From Kiritimatiellia bacterium (lineage in GTDB: Bacteria; Verrucomicrobiota; Kiritimatiellia; SLAD01), in assembly GCA_007134735.1 (NCBI GenBank), contig SLKG01000065.1, positions 1 to 38,025 on the forward strand: a stretch of 38,025 nt of DNA, given 5' to 3'. The notes beneath the pieces were generated by a model. It had not been told where the DNA came from. It saw nothing but the letters and a program-made list of their open reading frames with translations, and ran no database searches. The position numbers and the translations under genes were made by a program. This document shows, piece after piece, positions 26,592 to 35,189 of the stretch (position 1 is the stretch's first letter; the number at the start of each line of letters is the position of its first letter).

Positions 26592-27470
26592 CTAGTAGCC
26601 GCGGAATTTCCTGCGGTTCTCCAGCTCGGACGGCAGAGGCGCCTTGTCCGGACGGCCCAACGCCTTGAAGAAATTACGTGATCGGCGCACCAATAAGGCC
26701 ATGCCCTCCGGCTCCGCCGAGGCCGCATGGTCCGGTCCTTTCATGGTCCGGTCAAGGGTGAAATGCCGTTCGATGACGCACGCACCCATGAGAACCGCAC
26801 CCGGAGAGATGGACACCCCCCGCTCGTGCCCGGAGAATCCGACAAGACAATCATAGCGCTCTTGCAGCATGGGAATCACCCGGAAATGGATATCCTCAAA
26901 CTCGGTCGGATAGGCCGAGGTGGCCTGCAAAAGCACAAAATTTTCCGTGTGTTTCCGGATCCGTTCGATTGCCTGATCGATCTCCTCCAGAGACGACATG
27001 CCGCAGGAAATCAAGATCGGCTTGCCGGTTTGGCAGACGCGTTCTATCAGCGCGGAATCCGTCAGGTGAAAGGACGAGATTTTGTACAGCGGCACATTCA
27101 GCCGTTCCAACATGTCCACCGACACGACATCGAAGGGCGTGGAAAAAAAGATGAGTCCCAGGCTTTCTGAAAGATCACGCAACTCACGCATCTGCTCCTC
27201 GGTCAGTTCCAACGCATACTTGTGTTCACGATATGTGGCGCCGAATGAGTTGGGGCCCGTATACGGCTTGTCGAGCAAGTCTTTCGGAAAGGCCGTTTCG
27301 ATATTCTTGGACTGAAACTTTACGGCATCCACGCCCGCTTCTGCCGCCTTGCGAAGCAGTTCGCGGGCAATGTCCATGTCTCCATTGTGGTTGTTGCCGA
27401 TCTCGGCAATGATAAACGGCCATTCGCCGTCTCCGATCGCCCGGTGAGGGGTCACCTGTATCTTCTTCAT
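26592..27470 (-). CDS. neuB: N-acetylneuraminate/nonulosonate synthase-like (NeuB TIM barrel, lacking SAF domain)
   Basis: ATG 27470 has an AGGA site about 8 bases upstream and gives 292 residues. The barrel carries PFIIAEIGNNHNGDMDIA at the N-terminus, then DAVKFQSKNIETAF, ISCGMSSLEEID and LVGFSGHERGVSISPGAVLMG with VIERHFTLDRTMKGPDHAAS. These match the active-site segments of NeuB/LegI/PseI enzymes, which condense PEP with a six-carbon N-acyl sugar. Standard NeuB proteins have about 340-350 residues with a C-terminal antifreeze-like SAF domain that closes the active site. Here the sequence ends at ENRRKFRGY, where that domain would begin, with a stop codon and then the next gene 37 bp later. 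It is the first gene of the minus-strand operon and faces a divergent GT4. Confidence 0.9.
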   Translation of the reverse strand: MKKIQVTPHRAIGDGEWPFIIAEIGNNHNGDMDIARELLRKAAEAGVDAVKFQSKNIETAFPKDLLDKPYTGPNSFGATYREHKYALELTEEQMRELRDLSESLGLIFFSTPFDVVSVDMLERLNVPLYKISSFHLTDSALIERVCQTGKPILISCGMSSLEEIDQAIERIRKHTENFVLLQATSAYPTEFEDIHFRVIPMLQERYDCLVGFSGHERGVSISPGAVLMGACVIERHFTLDRTMKGPDHAASAEPEGMALLVRRSRNFFKALGRPDKAPLPSELENRRKFRGY

Positions 27471-27655
27471 ATCGTGTCCTGCCCCCGGCATCTCATTTGG
27501 CCGGTTCGTTGGTCGGAATCCCGTTGTACCGCACAGGGGTGCGCCGCCCTGGCGGATGTGCATGGTTGAATGCGACTGTACCAGACCCGCGCCGCAACAA
27601 ACCAGTCCAAAACCGCTGAATTCCTTCCACCACCCGGTCGTTCCGGAATGAAAGG

Positions 27656-27683
27656 TCGACCGCACCGGAAACACCGTTATAAT
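27656..27683 (+). promoter_or_regulatory. Possible promoter with perfect TATAAT -10
   Basis: TATAAT at 27678-27683 is a perfect -10. TCGACC at 27656-27661 (four of six consensus bases) lies 16 bp upstream. Transcription would start about 27690, next to ATG 27691. The alternative ATG 27682 overlaps the -10 itself and is unlikely to be used. Confidence 0.45.
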
Positions 27684-27690
27684 GCCTCCC

Positions 27691-28842
27691 ATGTCCAAAG
27701 CCCTGATGTTGTCCTACTGGAACGTGAACGATCCCGCGTTTGGCGGGGGGCGACGCATCAACGCACTAATAGACGCTCTCGCGGGCCGCGTGCTGTTGTG
27801 TCAGCCCGGCGCTCCCCACGATGCCTGCGAAACCGCCGTGTACAAAACGGATTTCGGAAGGCGGAAACGCGGAATCAACTGGGGCATGTTCAATTTCTTC
27901 TGGCCGGCGAACGCCGCATGCGTCGGGCGTCTCGTAACCGAACGTGCTCCCCCGGTCATCATCATGACCTCCATGTGGAATTATCATCCCCTGCGCCGCG
28001 TCATCGAAACACCGATCGTTTTGGACGCGCACGACGTCAATGCCGTCGCCGTGGGAGAGCGCATGGGTGTTCGTCATCCCTTCACGCGCATGGTCCGGTC
28101 GTGGGAAGCCCGGGTGGTCCGTGCCGTCGATCACCTGTTTGCCTGCTCGGAGCGGGACCGCGAGCAATTCATAGCGCTCTACGATCTCCCGCCGGAACGC
28201 GTGACGGTCGTACCCAACGGCGTCTACGTCACGCGGCATGAACCGCCGGCCGTCGGGACCGACGACCGGTTGCCGGACGATCTCGAGCGATCACTAAAGG
28301 ACGCCACCGTGCTCATGTTCATGGGTAAACTGGACTACCAACCAAACGTCGAAGCGCTGACGTTTCTAAACGAAAAGGTCATGCCGGCGCTGGAACAAAT
28401 CCGCCCGAACGGCTTTCGGCTCCTCGTGTGCGGAGGCCCCAGGCCGGACCGGATGCTTCATCCCTCCGTGATCCCGGCCGGCGTCCTGTCCACCGCCCGC
28501 TTGATGGCCGCCCTGCGGCGGGCGGATATATGCCTCGCGCCGATCTCGTCGGGTTCCGGAACGCGCTTGAAGATACTGGAATACATGGCCTCCGCGAAAC
28601 CGGTCGTCACCACGGCCAAGGGCGCGGAGGGCATCGATGCGCAGCCGGATCGCGATTGGATCGTCGCGGACCCATCCGAGTTTGCGGAGCGCATTGTCGA
28701 CCTGACTCATCACCCCGAACGCGCCGCCCGGATGGGAGCCGCGGCGCGAGTATTCGTAACACAACGGTACGACTGGAAGACCCGTATAGCGCCCCGCTGG
28801 CAAAGGGTGCTGGCGCAATGGATGCCCCCCGTTGCCGTGTAA
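27691..28842 (+). CDS. Glycosyltransferase family 4 (GT-B)
   Basis: ATG 27691 gives 383 residues; ATG 27682 is also in frame but lies in the putative -10 box. The N-terminal strand ALMLSYWNVNDPAFGGGRRINALIDAL has the glycine-rich loop of GT4 proteins. VVPNGVYV, LMFMGKLDYQPNVEAL and the donor-site segment APISSGSGTRLKILEYMASAKPVV follow in order; the G-T-R-K-E pattern marks the retaining GT4 active site. The gene starts 220 bp from the divergent NeuB-like gene and is followed after 41 bp by a GT2. Its donor and acceptor are unknown; chain extension of the surface glycan is the likely role. Confidence 0.9.
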   Translation: MSKALMLSYWNVNDPAFGGGRRINALIDALAGRVLLCQPGAPHDACETAVYKTDFGRRKRGINWGMFNFFWPANAACVGRLVTERAPPVIIMTSMWNYHPLRRVIETPIVLDAHDVNAVAVGERMGVRHPFTRMVRSWEARVVRAVDHLFACSERDREQFIALYDLPPERVTVVPNGVYVTRHEPPAVGTDDRLPDDLERSLKDATVLMFMGKLDYQPNVEALTFLNEKVMPALEQIRPNGFRLLVCGGPRPDRMLHPSVIPAGVLSTARLMAALRRADICLAPISSGSGTRLKILEYMASAKPVVTTAKGAEGIDAQPDRDWIVADPSEFAERIVDLTHHPERAARMGAAARVFVTQRYDWKTRIAPRWQRVLAQWMPPVAV

Positions 28843-28883
28843 AAACCTTGATATCAGCGGCCAACTGGGAATACTAGGATCGC

Positions 28884-29897
28884 ATGAATCTGATTGTACA
28901 GTTACCGGCCCTGAACGAAGCCAGGACCATAAAGGAAGTCATCCAGTCTGTCCCTGCCCGCATCGACGGCATAGACACGATCCGGATCGTGGTGGTGGAC
29001 GACGGGTCAAGCGACGAAACCGGGGCGCTGGCGCGCCAGGCGGGCGCCCATGTACTCCGCCACGAACAGCCTCGAGGGGTCGGCGCCGCGTTCCGCACGG
29101 GCGTCGAATATGCCATCGAAACGGATACCGACATCATTGTGACCATTGACGCGGATGGCCAGTTCGACCCCGCGGATATTCCATCGGTGCTCCGGCCCGT
29201 GGTGCAGGGCGAGGCGGATTTTGTCACCGCCTCGCGCTTCATGGACCATGCGCTGACGCCCTCCATGCCCCGGGTCAAGCGATGGGGCAATGCGTTCATG
29301 GCGCACTGGATCAGCTCTCTGGTCAAACAGCGTTTCCATGACGTGTCCTGCGGATTTCGCGCCTACGGCCGAAATGCATTTCTCCGCCTCGTGCTCCTGG
29401 GGGAATTTACGTATACGCACGAGACGTTTCTGGGCCTCGCCTATGCGGGCGTACGGATACGGGAAGTGCCTGTCCGCGTGCGCGGCGTACGCGAACACGG
29501 AAAATCGCGGGTCGCCAACAATCTGTTCCACTACGGATGGCGCACGGCGATGATCATTCTCCGGACCTACCGCGATTACAAACCACTCCGATTCTTCGGC
29601 CTGCTTTCCGCGGCATGCTTCATCGGAGCGCTTTGTTTCTTCGCCTTTTTGATGTACATCCGGCTGGAAACGGGCCGGTTCACACCGCATAAGTGGTCCG
29701 GCTTTGTGTCCCTGGCCCTGACGGCCACGGGCACCGCGTTGTTCCTGGTGGGTCTTGTGGCAGAGATGCTGGACCGCATGCGTGTCGCGCAGCACGAGCT
29801 CCTGTTTCGTCTTCGCCGCATGGAGCGGCAAATCAATCGTGTGAAACCGCCGGAGGAAACGCCTCCTCGATCATCTGTTCATATCGGCTCACAATAA
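28884..29897 (+). CDS. Glycosyltransferase family 2, DPM1-like, with C-terminal membrane helices
   Basis: The 337-aa protein starts LIVQLPALNEARTIKEVI and IRIVVVDDGSSDETGALA, the nucleotide-binding start of GT-A GT2 proteins. TIDADGQFDPADIP (Asp-x-Asp metal site) and a later EVPVRVRGVREHGKSR segment follow. Two hydrophobic helices near the C-terminus (GLLSAACFIGALCFFAFLMY and LALTATGTALFLVGLVAEML) place it among polyprenyl-phosphate glycosyltransferases that make sugar-P-polyprenol donors. Such donors are what GT-C membrane proteins like those in this window use, so the enzyme could supply them. Its last 65 bp overlap, antisense, the 3' end of the next gene. Confidence 0.9.
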   Translation: MNLIVQLPALNEARTIKEVIQSVPARIDGIDTIRIVVVDDGSSDETGALARQAGAHVLRHEQPRGVGAAFRTGVEYAIETDTDIIVTIDADGQFDPADIPSVLRPVVQGEADFVTASRFMDHALTPSMPRVKRWGNAFMAHWISSLVKQRFHDVSCGFRAYGRNAFLRLVLLGEFTYTHETFLGLAYAGVRIREVPVRVRGVREHGKSRVANNLFHYGWRTAMIILRTYRDYKPLRFFGLLSAACFIGALCFFAFLMYIRLETGRFTPHKWSGFVSLALTATGTALFLVGLVAEMLDRMRVAQHELLFRLRRMERQINRVKPPEETPPRSSVHIGSQ

Positions 29898-30993
29898 CCT
29901 CCCAGGCGAATTTTTCTCGCGCCCGGCGCGCGGCCTCCTCGCCCATTCGGCGCCGCAGCACATCGTTCTCCAATAGGCGCGCAATCGCCCGTTCGATCGC
30001 CCCGGGATGGCCCGGCGGCACCAGCAGACCGCTGACCCCGTCCTCCACGGCATCCGGAATGCCCCCCACGCGGGTGGACACACTGGGCACACCCCGCAGT
30101 CCGGCTTCCACCTGTACAATGCCGAAACCCTCGACATCATGCGGCAGATCCAGACAAGGCATGATAAAAACATCCGTGCATTCGTACACGGCCTGTAAAT
30201 CCTCATCGGACAACCGGCCGAGAATCCGCACCGATTCGCCCAGCTCTTTTTCCGCAATGACGGCGCGAATGGCCTCGCTCATCCGCTCCCGGTGCATGAG
30301 CGAATGCCGGGCATCTTCTCCTACAATCAATAACAACACATCGGGGTAAGTCCGAATGAGTGGCGGCATGACGTCCCGGACAAATTCGAGCAAGCCCTTC
30401 CGCCTGATCAACCGCCCCACGGAAAGCAAAACGCGTCGCCCGTCCGTCAGGCGTCGCCAGCGCTCCTGCGTTTCCGGCGAAGGAGGCCGCGATGCCGCTT
30501 GCTGATCCGCCCCCGGCTCTATCAGGACAATGCATCCGGAGGGAACGCCCCTTTCCAACACAAGACCCTTCGTATGTTCGCTGATGGCGACTACCCGGCG
30601 CGCCCCCCTCAACACGCGGCGAAGCATGAACTGGTACCCCTTCCGGGGCAACACCAGGTCGCTGCCGTATGTGATGACGGCATACGGGACCCCCGTGGCC
30701 CGGGACAACATCCAGGCGACCGGCGCCGCGGTCAGACTGCCCACCAGGATCATGGACGGACGGCGGGTTCGAAGATCCTTCCAACCGCGACGCAAGGCAA
30801 ACAGAAGAAATGAGATCAACCCCGGGCGACCCGCCCGGAAGATCTGCCGCGAAGTGTCCGCCCGCGGATGGTGGGACGTGAGTACGACGACATCGTGTCC
30901 TCGATCCGTCAAACCCTCGCACACATGACCGACCAGATATTCGATGCCGCCGATCACGGGCGGATAATTCCAACTCAGCATGAGTATTTTCAT
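29833..30993 (-). CDS. Glycosyltransferase family 4 (GT-B)
   Basis: ATG 30993 begins MKILMLSWNYPPVIGGIEYL, the classic GT4 N-terminus with the PP-x-x-GG loop, and gives 386 residues. An upstream TTG-like extension adds only 14 residues. The donor domain shows VLLSVGRLIRRKGLLEFV and VEGFGIVQVEAGLRGVPSVS, followed by TRVGGIPDAVEDGVSGLLVPP. The E-x7-E motif is intact. It is a single-gene unit: convergent with the GT2 (65-bp overlap of 3' ends) and divergent from the KpsS-like gene with an 84-bp gap between the starts. The weak ribosome-binding site may mean low expression. Probable cytoplasmic sugar transferase for the surface glycan. Confidence 0.91.
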   Translation of the reverse strand: MKILMLSWNYPPVIGGIEYLVGHVCEGLTDRGHDVVVLTSHHPRADTSRQIFRAGRPGLISFLLFALRRGWKDLRTRRPSMILVGSLTAAPVAWMLSRATGVPYAVITYGSDLVLPRKGYQFMLRRVLRGARRVVAISEHTKGLVLERGVPSGCIVLIEPGADQQAASRPPSPETQERWRRLTDGRRVLLSVGRLIRRKGLLEFVRDVMPPLIRTYPDVLLLIVGEDARHSLMHRERMSEAIRAVIAEKELGESVRILGRLSDEDLQAVYECTDVFIMPCLDLPHDVEGFGIVQVEAGLRGVPSVSTRVGGIPDAVEDGVSGLLVPPGHPGAIERAIARLLENDVLRRRMGEEAARRAREKFAWEVIVSRYEQMIEEAFPPAVSHD

Positions 30994-31016
30994 CGGCGAC
31001 CGGTTTCTGTACAACG

Positions 31017-31045
31017 TTGACTCCGCATTCCGCAACCGCTATTTT
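31017..31045 (+). promoter_or_regulatory. Sigma-70-type promoter for the 31078 operon
   Basis: TTGACT (31017-31022, five of six consensus) and TATTTT (31040-31045, four of six) are separated by exactly 17 bp. Transcription would start about 31052, 26 bases before ATG 31078. This is the best -35/-10 pair I saw and would drive the KpsS-like gene and the two GT-C genes. Confidence 0.5.
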
Positions 31046-31077
31046 TCATCAAATCCGACCTCGTGGAATATAGCGAG

Positions 31078-32526
31078 ATGAAAATGCCCTTTACCATCAT
31101 CAACAGCGGCCTCGCGGAACGTCATTTCCATACCGCACTGGCTCGTGAACTATCAAAACGCGGTCATCCCGTGCATGCCGTGGTCCTGGGCTCCCGCTAT
31201 GCGAATATGTACCGGACGACGAACTGTTACGAGGAGGTAACGGACCTTTCAGAATGGATGCGGGATCACTGGGAAACGGACCGCCATGTCCTGCTGGATC
31301 GAGCGCGGGCGATTGACGAGCAGTACGCGCCGCCGGGCCTGTGGCAGATGCTGGCCGCCGACCGCCGCATCCGTCGACGCGACCACGACTTCAATCTGCG
31401 TGCCGCTTGCGCGCAGGTCGCATTTTGGGAACAGCACTTTGACACGATAGCGCCGGGACTGGTCATCGGCGAAGTCAGCCACCTGCACAACTATATCCCC
31501 TGGGCGGTCGGCCGCCGATACGGCATTCCGTTCGCGCATTTAATCGCCGCGCGTATCCGTGGGCATACGGCCATCGGAGACGGCCCGATGGAGCATAAAA
31601 ACACGGTCGCGACCCACTACGAACGCTTTCGCCATGAAGGCACGCCGGAAGATCTTCAGCGCAAGGCCGAGGAGTACATCGCCGGTTGCCGCGCGCAGGC
31701 ACAACGCGCGCCGCACATCCCGCCCGTAAAGAAGTGGTATCAGGACCCCGTCGACATCGGTTCGGTGCCGGGCCTGTTGCAGGGGCTCAAGACATGGTAT
31801 TCATGGGAACGCAAGTACAATTATTTCCTGACCGCCCCGACCGCAAAGATTGGAACCTGGTGCCGACAAAAGGCCCTGCGCAGTTGGATGACCGTCACGC
31901 GACGCTATTTCGATGATATCCAGGGCATGACGGACCCGTTTGTGTTGTTTGCCCTGCACCTGCAACCCGAATCGTCCACGATGGTGCGCGGTCAATGCTT
32001 TCAGGACATGCTGTCCGTGGTGCGCAACTTCGCGCTGAGCCTGCCGGCCGGGTACCGGCTGTATGTAAAGGAGCACGACGTGATGTTCGGTCAGCGTCCG
32101 CTCGCATTCTTTCACGAACTGAAACACATGCCCAACGTGGTCCGCGTATCGCCCTATGAAAGCGGGCCGGACCTCGTACGCCGTTCCTCGGCGGTGGCCG
32201 CCATCACGGGCACGACCGCCTGGGAGGCCGCCATGCTCGGCAAACCGGTGGTCATGCTGGGGCATTCCTTTTTCGACATGTACCGGGGGATCGACCGAAT
32301 CACCGACCCGACCGGGCTTCCCGATGTGTTTCGCGAACGATTGCGACACTTTGAACACGACGAACAGGACCTGGTAACATTTGTCGCCGCCGTCTTTGCG
32401 TCCATCGTACCGGCCAGCATGGACGACCTGCGGGGCTTGCGCAGTCCGGACGATGTGGAAGGCGCCGGCGCGCTGGCCAAAGCCCTGATCGAGCGCGCGA
32501 CCGAAAACAGTGGAACCACCCCATGA
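31078..32526 (+). CDS. Capsule polysaccharide synthesis family protein (KpsS/LipB-like)
   Basis: I place the start at ATG 31078 (482 aa); GTG 31063 and ATG 31084 are alternatives. The second half carries FVLFALHLQPESSTMVRG, a RLYVKEHDVMFGQR segment, NVVRVSPYESGPDLVRRSS and ITGTTAWEAAMLGKPVVMLG. These are the hallmark stretches of the Capsule_synth (PF05159-type) GT-B proteins, such as KpsS and KpsC, that build the Kdo linker on lipid. The first 240 or so residues are less recognisable. No other kps genes are seen here, so a different sugar donor is possible. Its TGA overlaps the ATG of the following GT-C-like protein, coupling transfer to membrane assembly. Confidence 0.85.
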   Translation: MKMPFTIINSGLAERHFHTALARELSKRGHPVHAVVLGSRYANMYRTTNCYEEVTDLSEWMRDHWETDRHVLLDRARAIDEQYAPPGLWQMLAADRRIRRRDHDFNLRAACAQVAFWEQHFDTIAPGLVIGEVSHLHNYIPWAVGRRYGIPFAHLIAARIRGHTAIGDGPMEHKNTVATHYERFRHEGTPEDLQRKAEEYIAGCRAQAQRAPHIPPVKKWYQDPVDIGSVPGLLQGLKTWYSWERKYNYFLTAPTAKIGTWCRQKALRSWMTVTRRYFDDIQGMTDPFVLFALHLQPESSTMVRGQCFQDMLSVVRNFALSLPAGYRLYVKEHDVMFGQRPLAFFHELKHMPNVVRVSPYESGPDLVRRSSAVAAITGTTAWEAAMLGKPVVMLGHSFFDMYRGIDRITDPTGLPDVFRERLRHFEHDEQDLVTFVAAVFASIVPASMDDLRGLRSPDDVEGAGALAKALIERATENSGTTP

Positions 32527-35189
32527 ACCCGTCCGCGCAGACCGAACGGCCCGCGTCACCCGCGCCGAATGCGAAGGGTATGTGGAGTCTGCTGATCGCC
32601 GGAAGCCTGTTCCTTACCGCCCTCTTTATCTGGACGGCATGGCAGCATTTCTCGATTCGATCCTTTTCCGACCCGTATAATTATCTGATGGTTGCGCGGG
32701 ATCTGGTGAACGAGTTCCGCTCCAGCCGTTGGCCGGCCGCCTATCCCGCGTATCTCTGGCTCGCGTTGAGAGTCGTCGGACCGTACCATGTGTTCCTGGC
32801 CAACGTGCCCCTGGTTGCGTTGCTGTTGGGCCTGACGGGCACGGTGACCGCCCTTGCCGTTCGGCGCGAGCCCGGCCCGCGCGTCGCCGAAGCGGGGCTC
32901 ATCGGATTAGGCGCAGTCAGTCTATTGATCGTGTTCGATCCAGACGTCCTGATGATCCTGGCCGATCCTTATCGCGATCCGCTTTCTCATGTGTTTCTTT
33001 CATGCGCCGCGCTGTTTCTTCTTCTTTTCCTCGGCACACCGGAAGCGCGGATGCGGTGGATCGGAGTCTCCGGATTGATGTTGGGGCTGGCGGCGAGCGT
33101 GCGGGAACCCGCGATCCTGTTCGCGGGGCCGATGGTACTGACGGCGCTAATGGTCCGGCGCCATGGCGGGCGTTTCCCCCTGCGGCCCGCGGCGTTATGG
33201 TTCGCCGCCGGCACCGCCATCGGCCTGTTGCCGATCCTGGCCCAGATGTACCTGGCCACCGGTCAAGTCCTGGTCCCGCCTCAGGCGGTACAGGAAGAAA
33301 CCCTCTTTCCGGGGTTCGTCCCCGCCCGGGCAGGAACCAATATGCGGCGCGCACTGACGTACTACGCACTTCAAAGCAAATGGATGGCGCCCGCCGCCTT
33401 CCTCACGGGCATCGGTTTTGCCCTGGCGCGCCGCAATCGTTTGCTCCTCTTGCTGTTCGCAACGACGGCGCTCCTGTACGCCGTGCTCTACACGCATTAT
33501 CGCATGTTTGTCCCGCGGTATTTCTTTATTACCACGCTCTGGGCCGCCCCGATCGCCGCATACGGCCTGTACCATGCGGCGGACTCCATCCTGCGCCTCG
33601 CTCGCCGATCCCGCTGGCGGCCGGTCGCATGGACGGGACTGACCTGCCTGTTAATGGCATGGGCGGGCATGCGTATGCTCGAGCTTGAGGCACCGGCCAT
33701 CCGTTTTCTCCCCGAACATGCCCGCACCTTCAAGAAGGATATCGAAGAACATGTGCCGCCGGGCGCATTTGTCGTGAGCCCGCGCAATCTGTGCGAAGTC
33801 ATCGGCTACTTCACGCACGCGGATTCATGGCGCGCCTGGGCCATGCTGTACCCCGATTTTCGATCGGATGCGCCGGTGTATGAACGATTTCGCTCCATGC
33901 TGGATGAAAACCGACCGCTGTATCTAATGGAACTGGATTCCCCCGGCGCCAGCAATCCGGACATGATCATCTTTCGCCGCTATTTCGATCTGGAGCCCAT
34001 CGCCACATTCGACAGCGCGCGGTATAATCTCCAGCCTATCGCCGGACCGGGCTCGATGACCCTCCACCATGTCCGCCCCTGGACATCGAATACCGCGTAC
34101 GTCGCCCTGGGCCCTGTTTCCGCCGATTCCACCCTGCAATGGGATGTCGGGCGATTGTGGCGGGATGACATGCCCCGCACGTTTGCAAGGGTGTATCTGA
34201 ACAATGAGCCGCTCGGCGAAGTCCGGCACAACGACATTCAGTATTTCCGTCTCCCCGAAACGGAGGACGCGCATCTGGAGTTGCGATCGGACGCACCGGT
34301 TCCGCAATCGCCGTCCCCCGCCGTCCTCGCGGGCCACCAACCGATTCACCTCGACTTCGGCCTGCTGAGCGCCTCCAGCCATGACGCCTTCCTGTCCGAC
34401 TCCATCCTGGAGGAACCGGTCCATCGCGGCTACGTCCGGATATGGGGCGGAGAGGGCCGTATACGCCTGCCACCGCTCTGGACACCCGAAATGCGGGTGA
34501 TGGGCCGGCTGGCCGTTCGGGCAACCCGCGCAGATGAAATCATTCCCGTATCACTGGAATTCCATCTACCGGACGCCCCCGCACAAACCGTTACCTTCCA
34601 CGCATCGCGCCGCTTCGACTTGATCCCCATCCTCCTCCCCGGCGGGTTTAAGGAAGAGCAACACATCGGCATGCGTATCATCGGCGAGGAAACGCTCGAA
34701 CTGAATTTTCTCACGCTGTTCCCGCACGTACCCGCCCGCGCGTTTCACATTGATATCGGAACGGAAGAGGACGATCCGCATCTGCTCGAAGGATTCTATC
34801 ACCGGGAACGGCATCATCGGCAAATTCCCGTACGCTGGACTTCGGAGCGGGCGTCCTTGTTCTTCCATGTCGACCAGGTGGACATCGACATGATCGTCAC
34901 ACTCGGTTACGTGGACATCCCGCGTCCCGCCGATGCGCCCCCGCCGAACCTGCAACTTCATTTCAACGGCACGGAACTGGACCCGGCCACGTACGACTAC
35001 GACACCACCAAGCGGGGCGTCCGTCTCAAGGCGGTCGTCCCCCACGAACAGGTCCGGCACGGCGAGAACCGGCTCGATATCGTCGTCGAACCGTGGTCTC
35101 CCCTGGCCTACGGTGTGAGCCGGGATTCCCGGCAACTCGGCATCATGTTGGACACCGTCAAATTACAGTGCCTCCGCTTGACCCCATGA
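32523..35189 (+). CDS. Large GT-C-like polytopic membrane protein with extracytoplasmic C-terminal domains
   Basis: The 888-aa protein starts at ATG 32523, overlapping the KpsS-like stop. Residues about 18-390 form ten or more hydrophobic helices, with an early SDPYNYLMVARDLV loop and a YRDPLSHVF loop that mirror the 1308-aa protein at 19907 (FRDTLSH), plus VREPAILFAGP after it. Residues about 400-550 are soluble. The last 340 residues are homologous to the C-terminus of the 1308-aa protein, with RTFAR, VRWTSER, PWSP and R-LGIM landmarks; the final module (about residues 755-888) is beta-rich. The fold suggests a periplasmic-facing polyprenyl-sugar-dependent transferase with glycan-binding tails. 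Its stop overlaps the next gene's ATG. Confidence 0.83.
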   Translation: MNPSAQTERPASPAPNAKGMWSLLIAGSLFLTALFIWTAWQHFSIRSFSDPYNYLMVARDLVNEFRSSRWPAAYPAYLWLALRVVGPYHVFLANVPLVALLLGLTGTVTALAVRREPGPRVAEAGLIGLGAVSLLIVFDPDVLMILADPYRDPLSHVFLSCAALFLLLFLGTPEARMRWIGVSGLMLGLAASVREPAILFAGPMVLTALMVRRHGGRFPLRPAALWFAAGTAIGLLPILAQMYLATGQVLVPPQAVQEETLFPGFVPARAGTNMRRALTYYALQSKWMAPAAFLTGIGFALARRNRLLLLLFATTALLYAVLYTHYRMFVPRYFFITTLWAAPIAAYGLYHAADSILRLARRSRWRPVAWTGLTCLLMAWAGMRMLELEAPAIRFLPEHARTFKKDIEEHVPPGAFVVSPRNLCEVIGYFTHADSWRAWAMLYPDFRSDAPVYERFRSMLDENRPLYLMELDSPGASNPDMIIFRRYFDLEPIATFDSARYNLQPIAGPGSMTLHHVRPWTSNTAYVALGPVSADSTLQWDVGRLWRDDMPRTFARVYLNNEPLGEVRHNDIQYFRLPETEDAHLELRSDAPVPQSPSPAVLAGHQPIHLDFGLLSASSHDAFLSDSILEEPVHRGYVRIWGGEGRIRLPPLWTPEMRVMGRLAVRATRADEIIPVSLEFHLPDAPAQTVTFHASRRFDLIPILLPGGFKEEQHIGMRIIGEETLELNFLTLFPHVPARAFHIDIGTEEDDPHLLEGFYHRERHHRQIPVRWTSERASLFFHVDQVDIDMIVTLGYVDIPRPADAPPPNLQLHFNGTELDPATYDYDTTKRGVRLKAVVPHEQVRHGENRLDIVVEPWSPLAYGVSRDSRQLGIMLDTVKLQCLRLTP

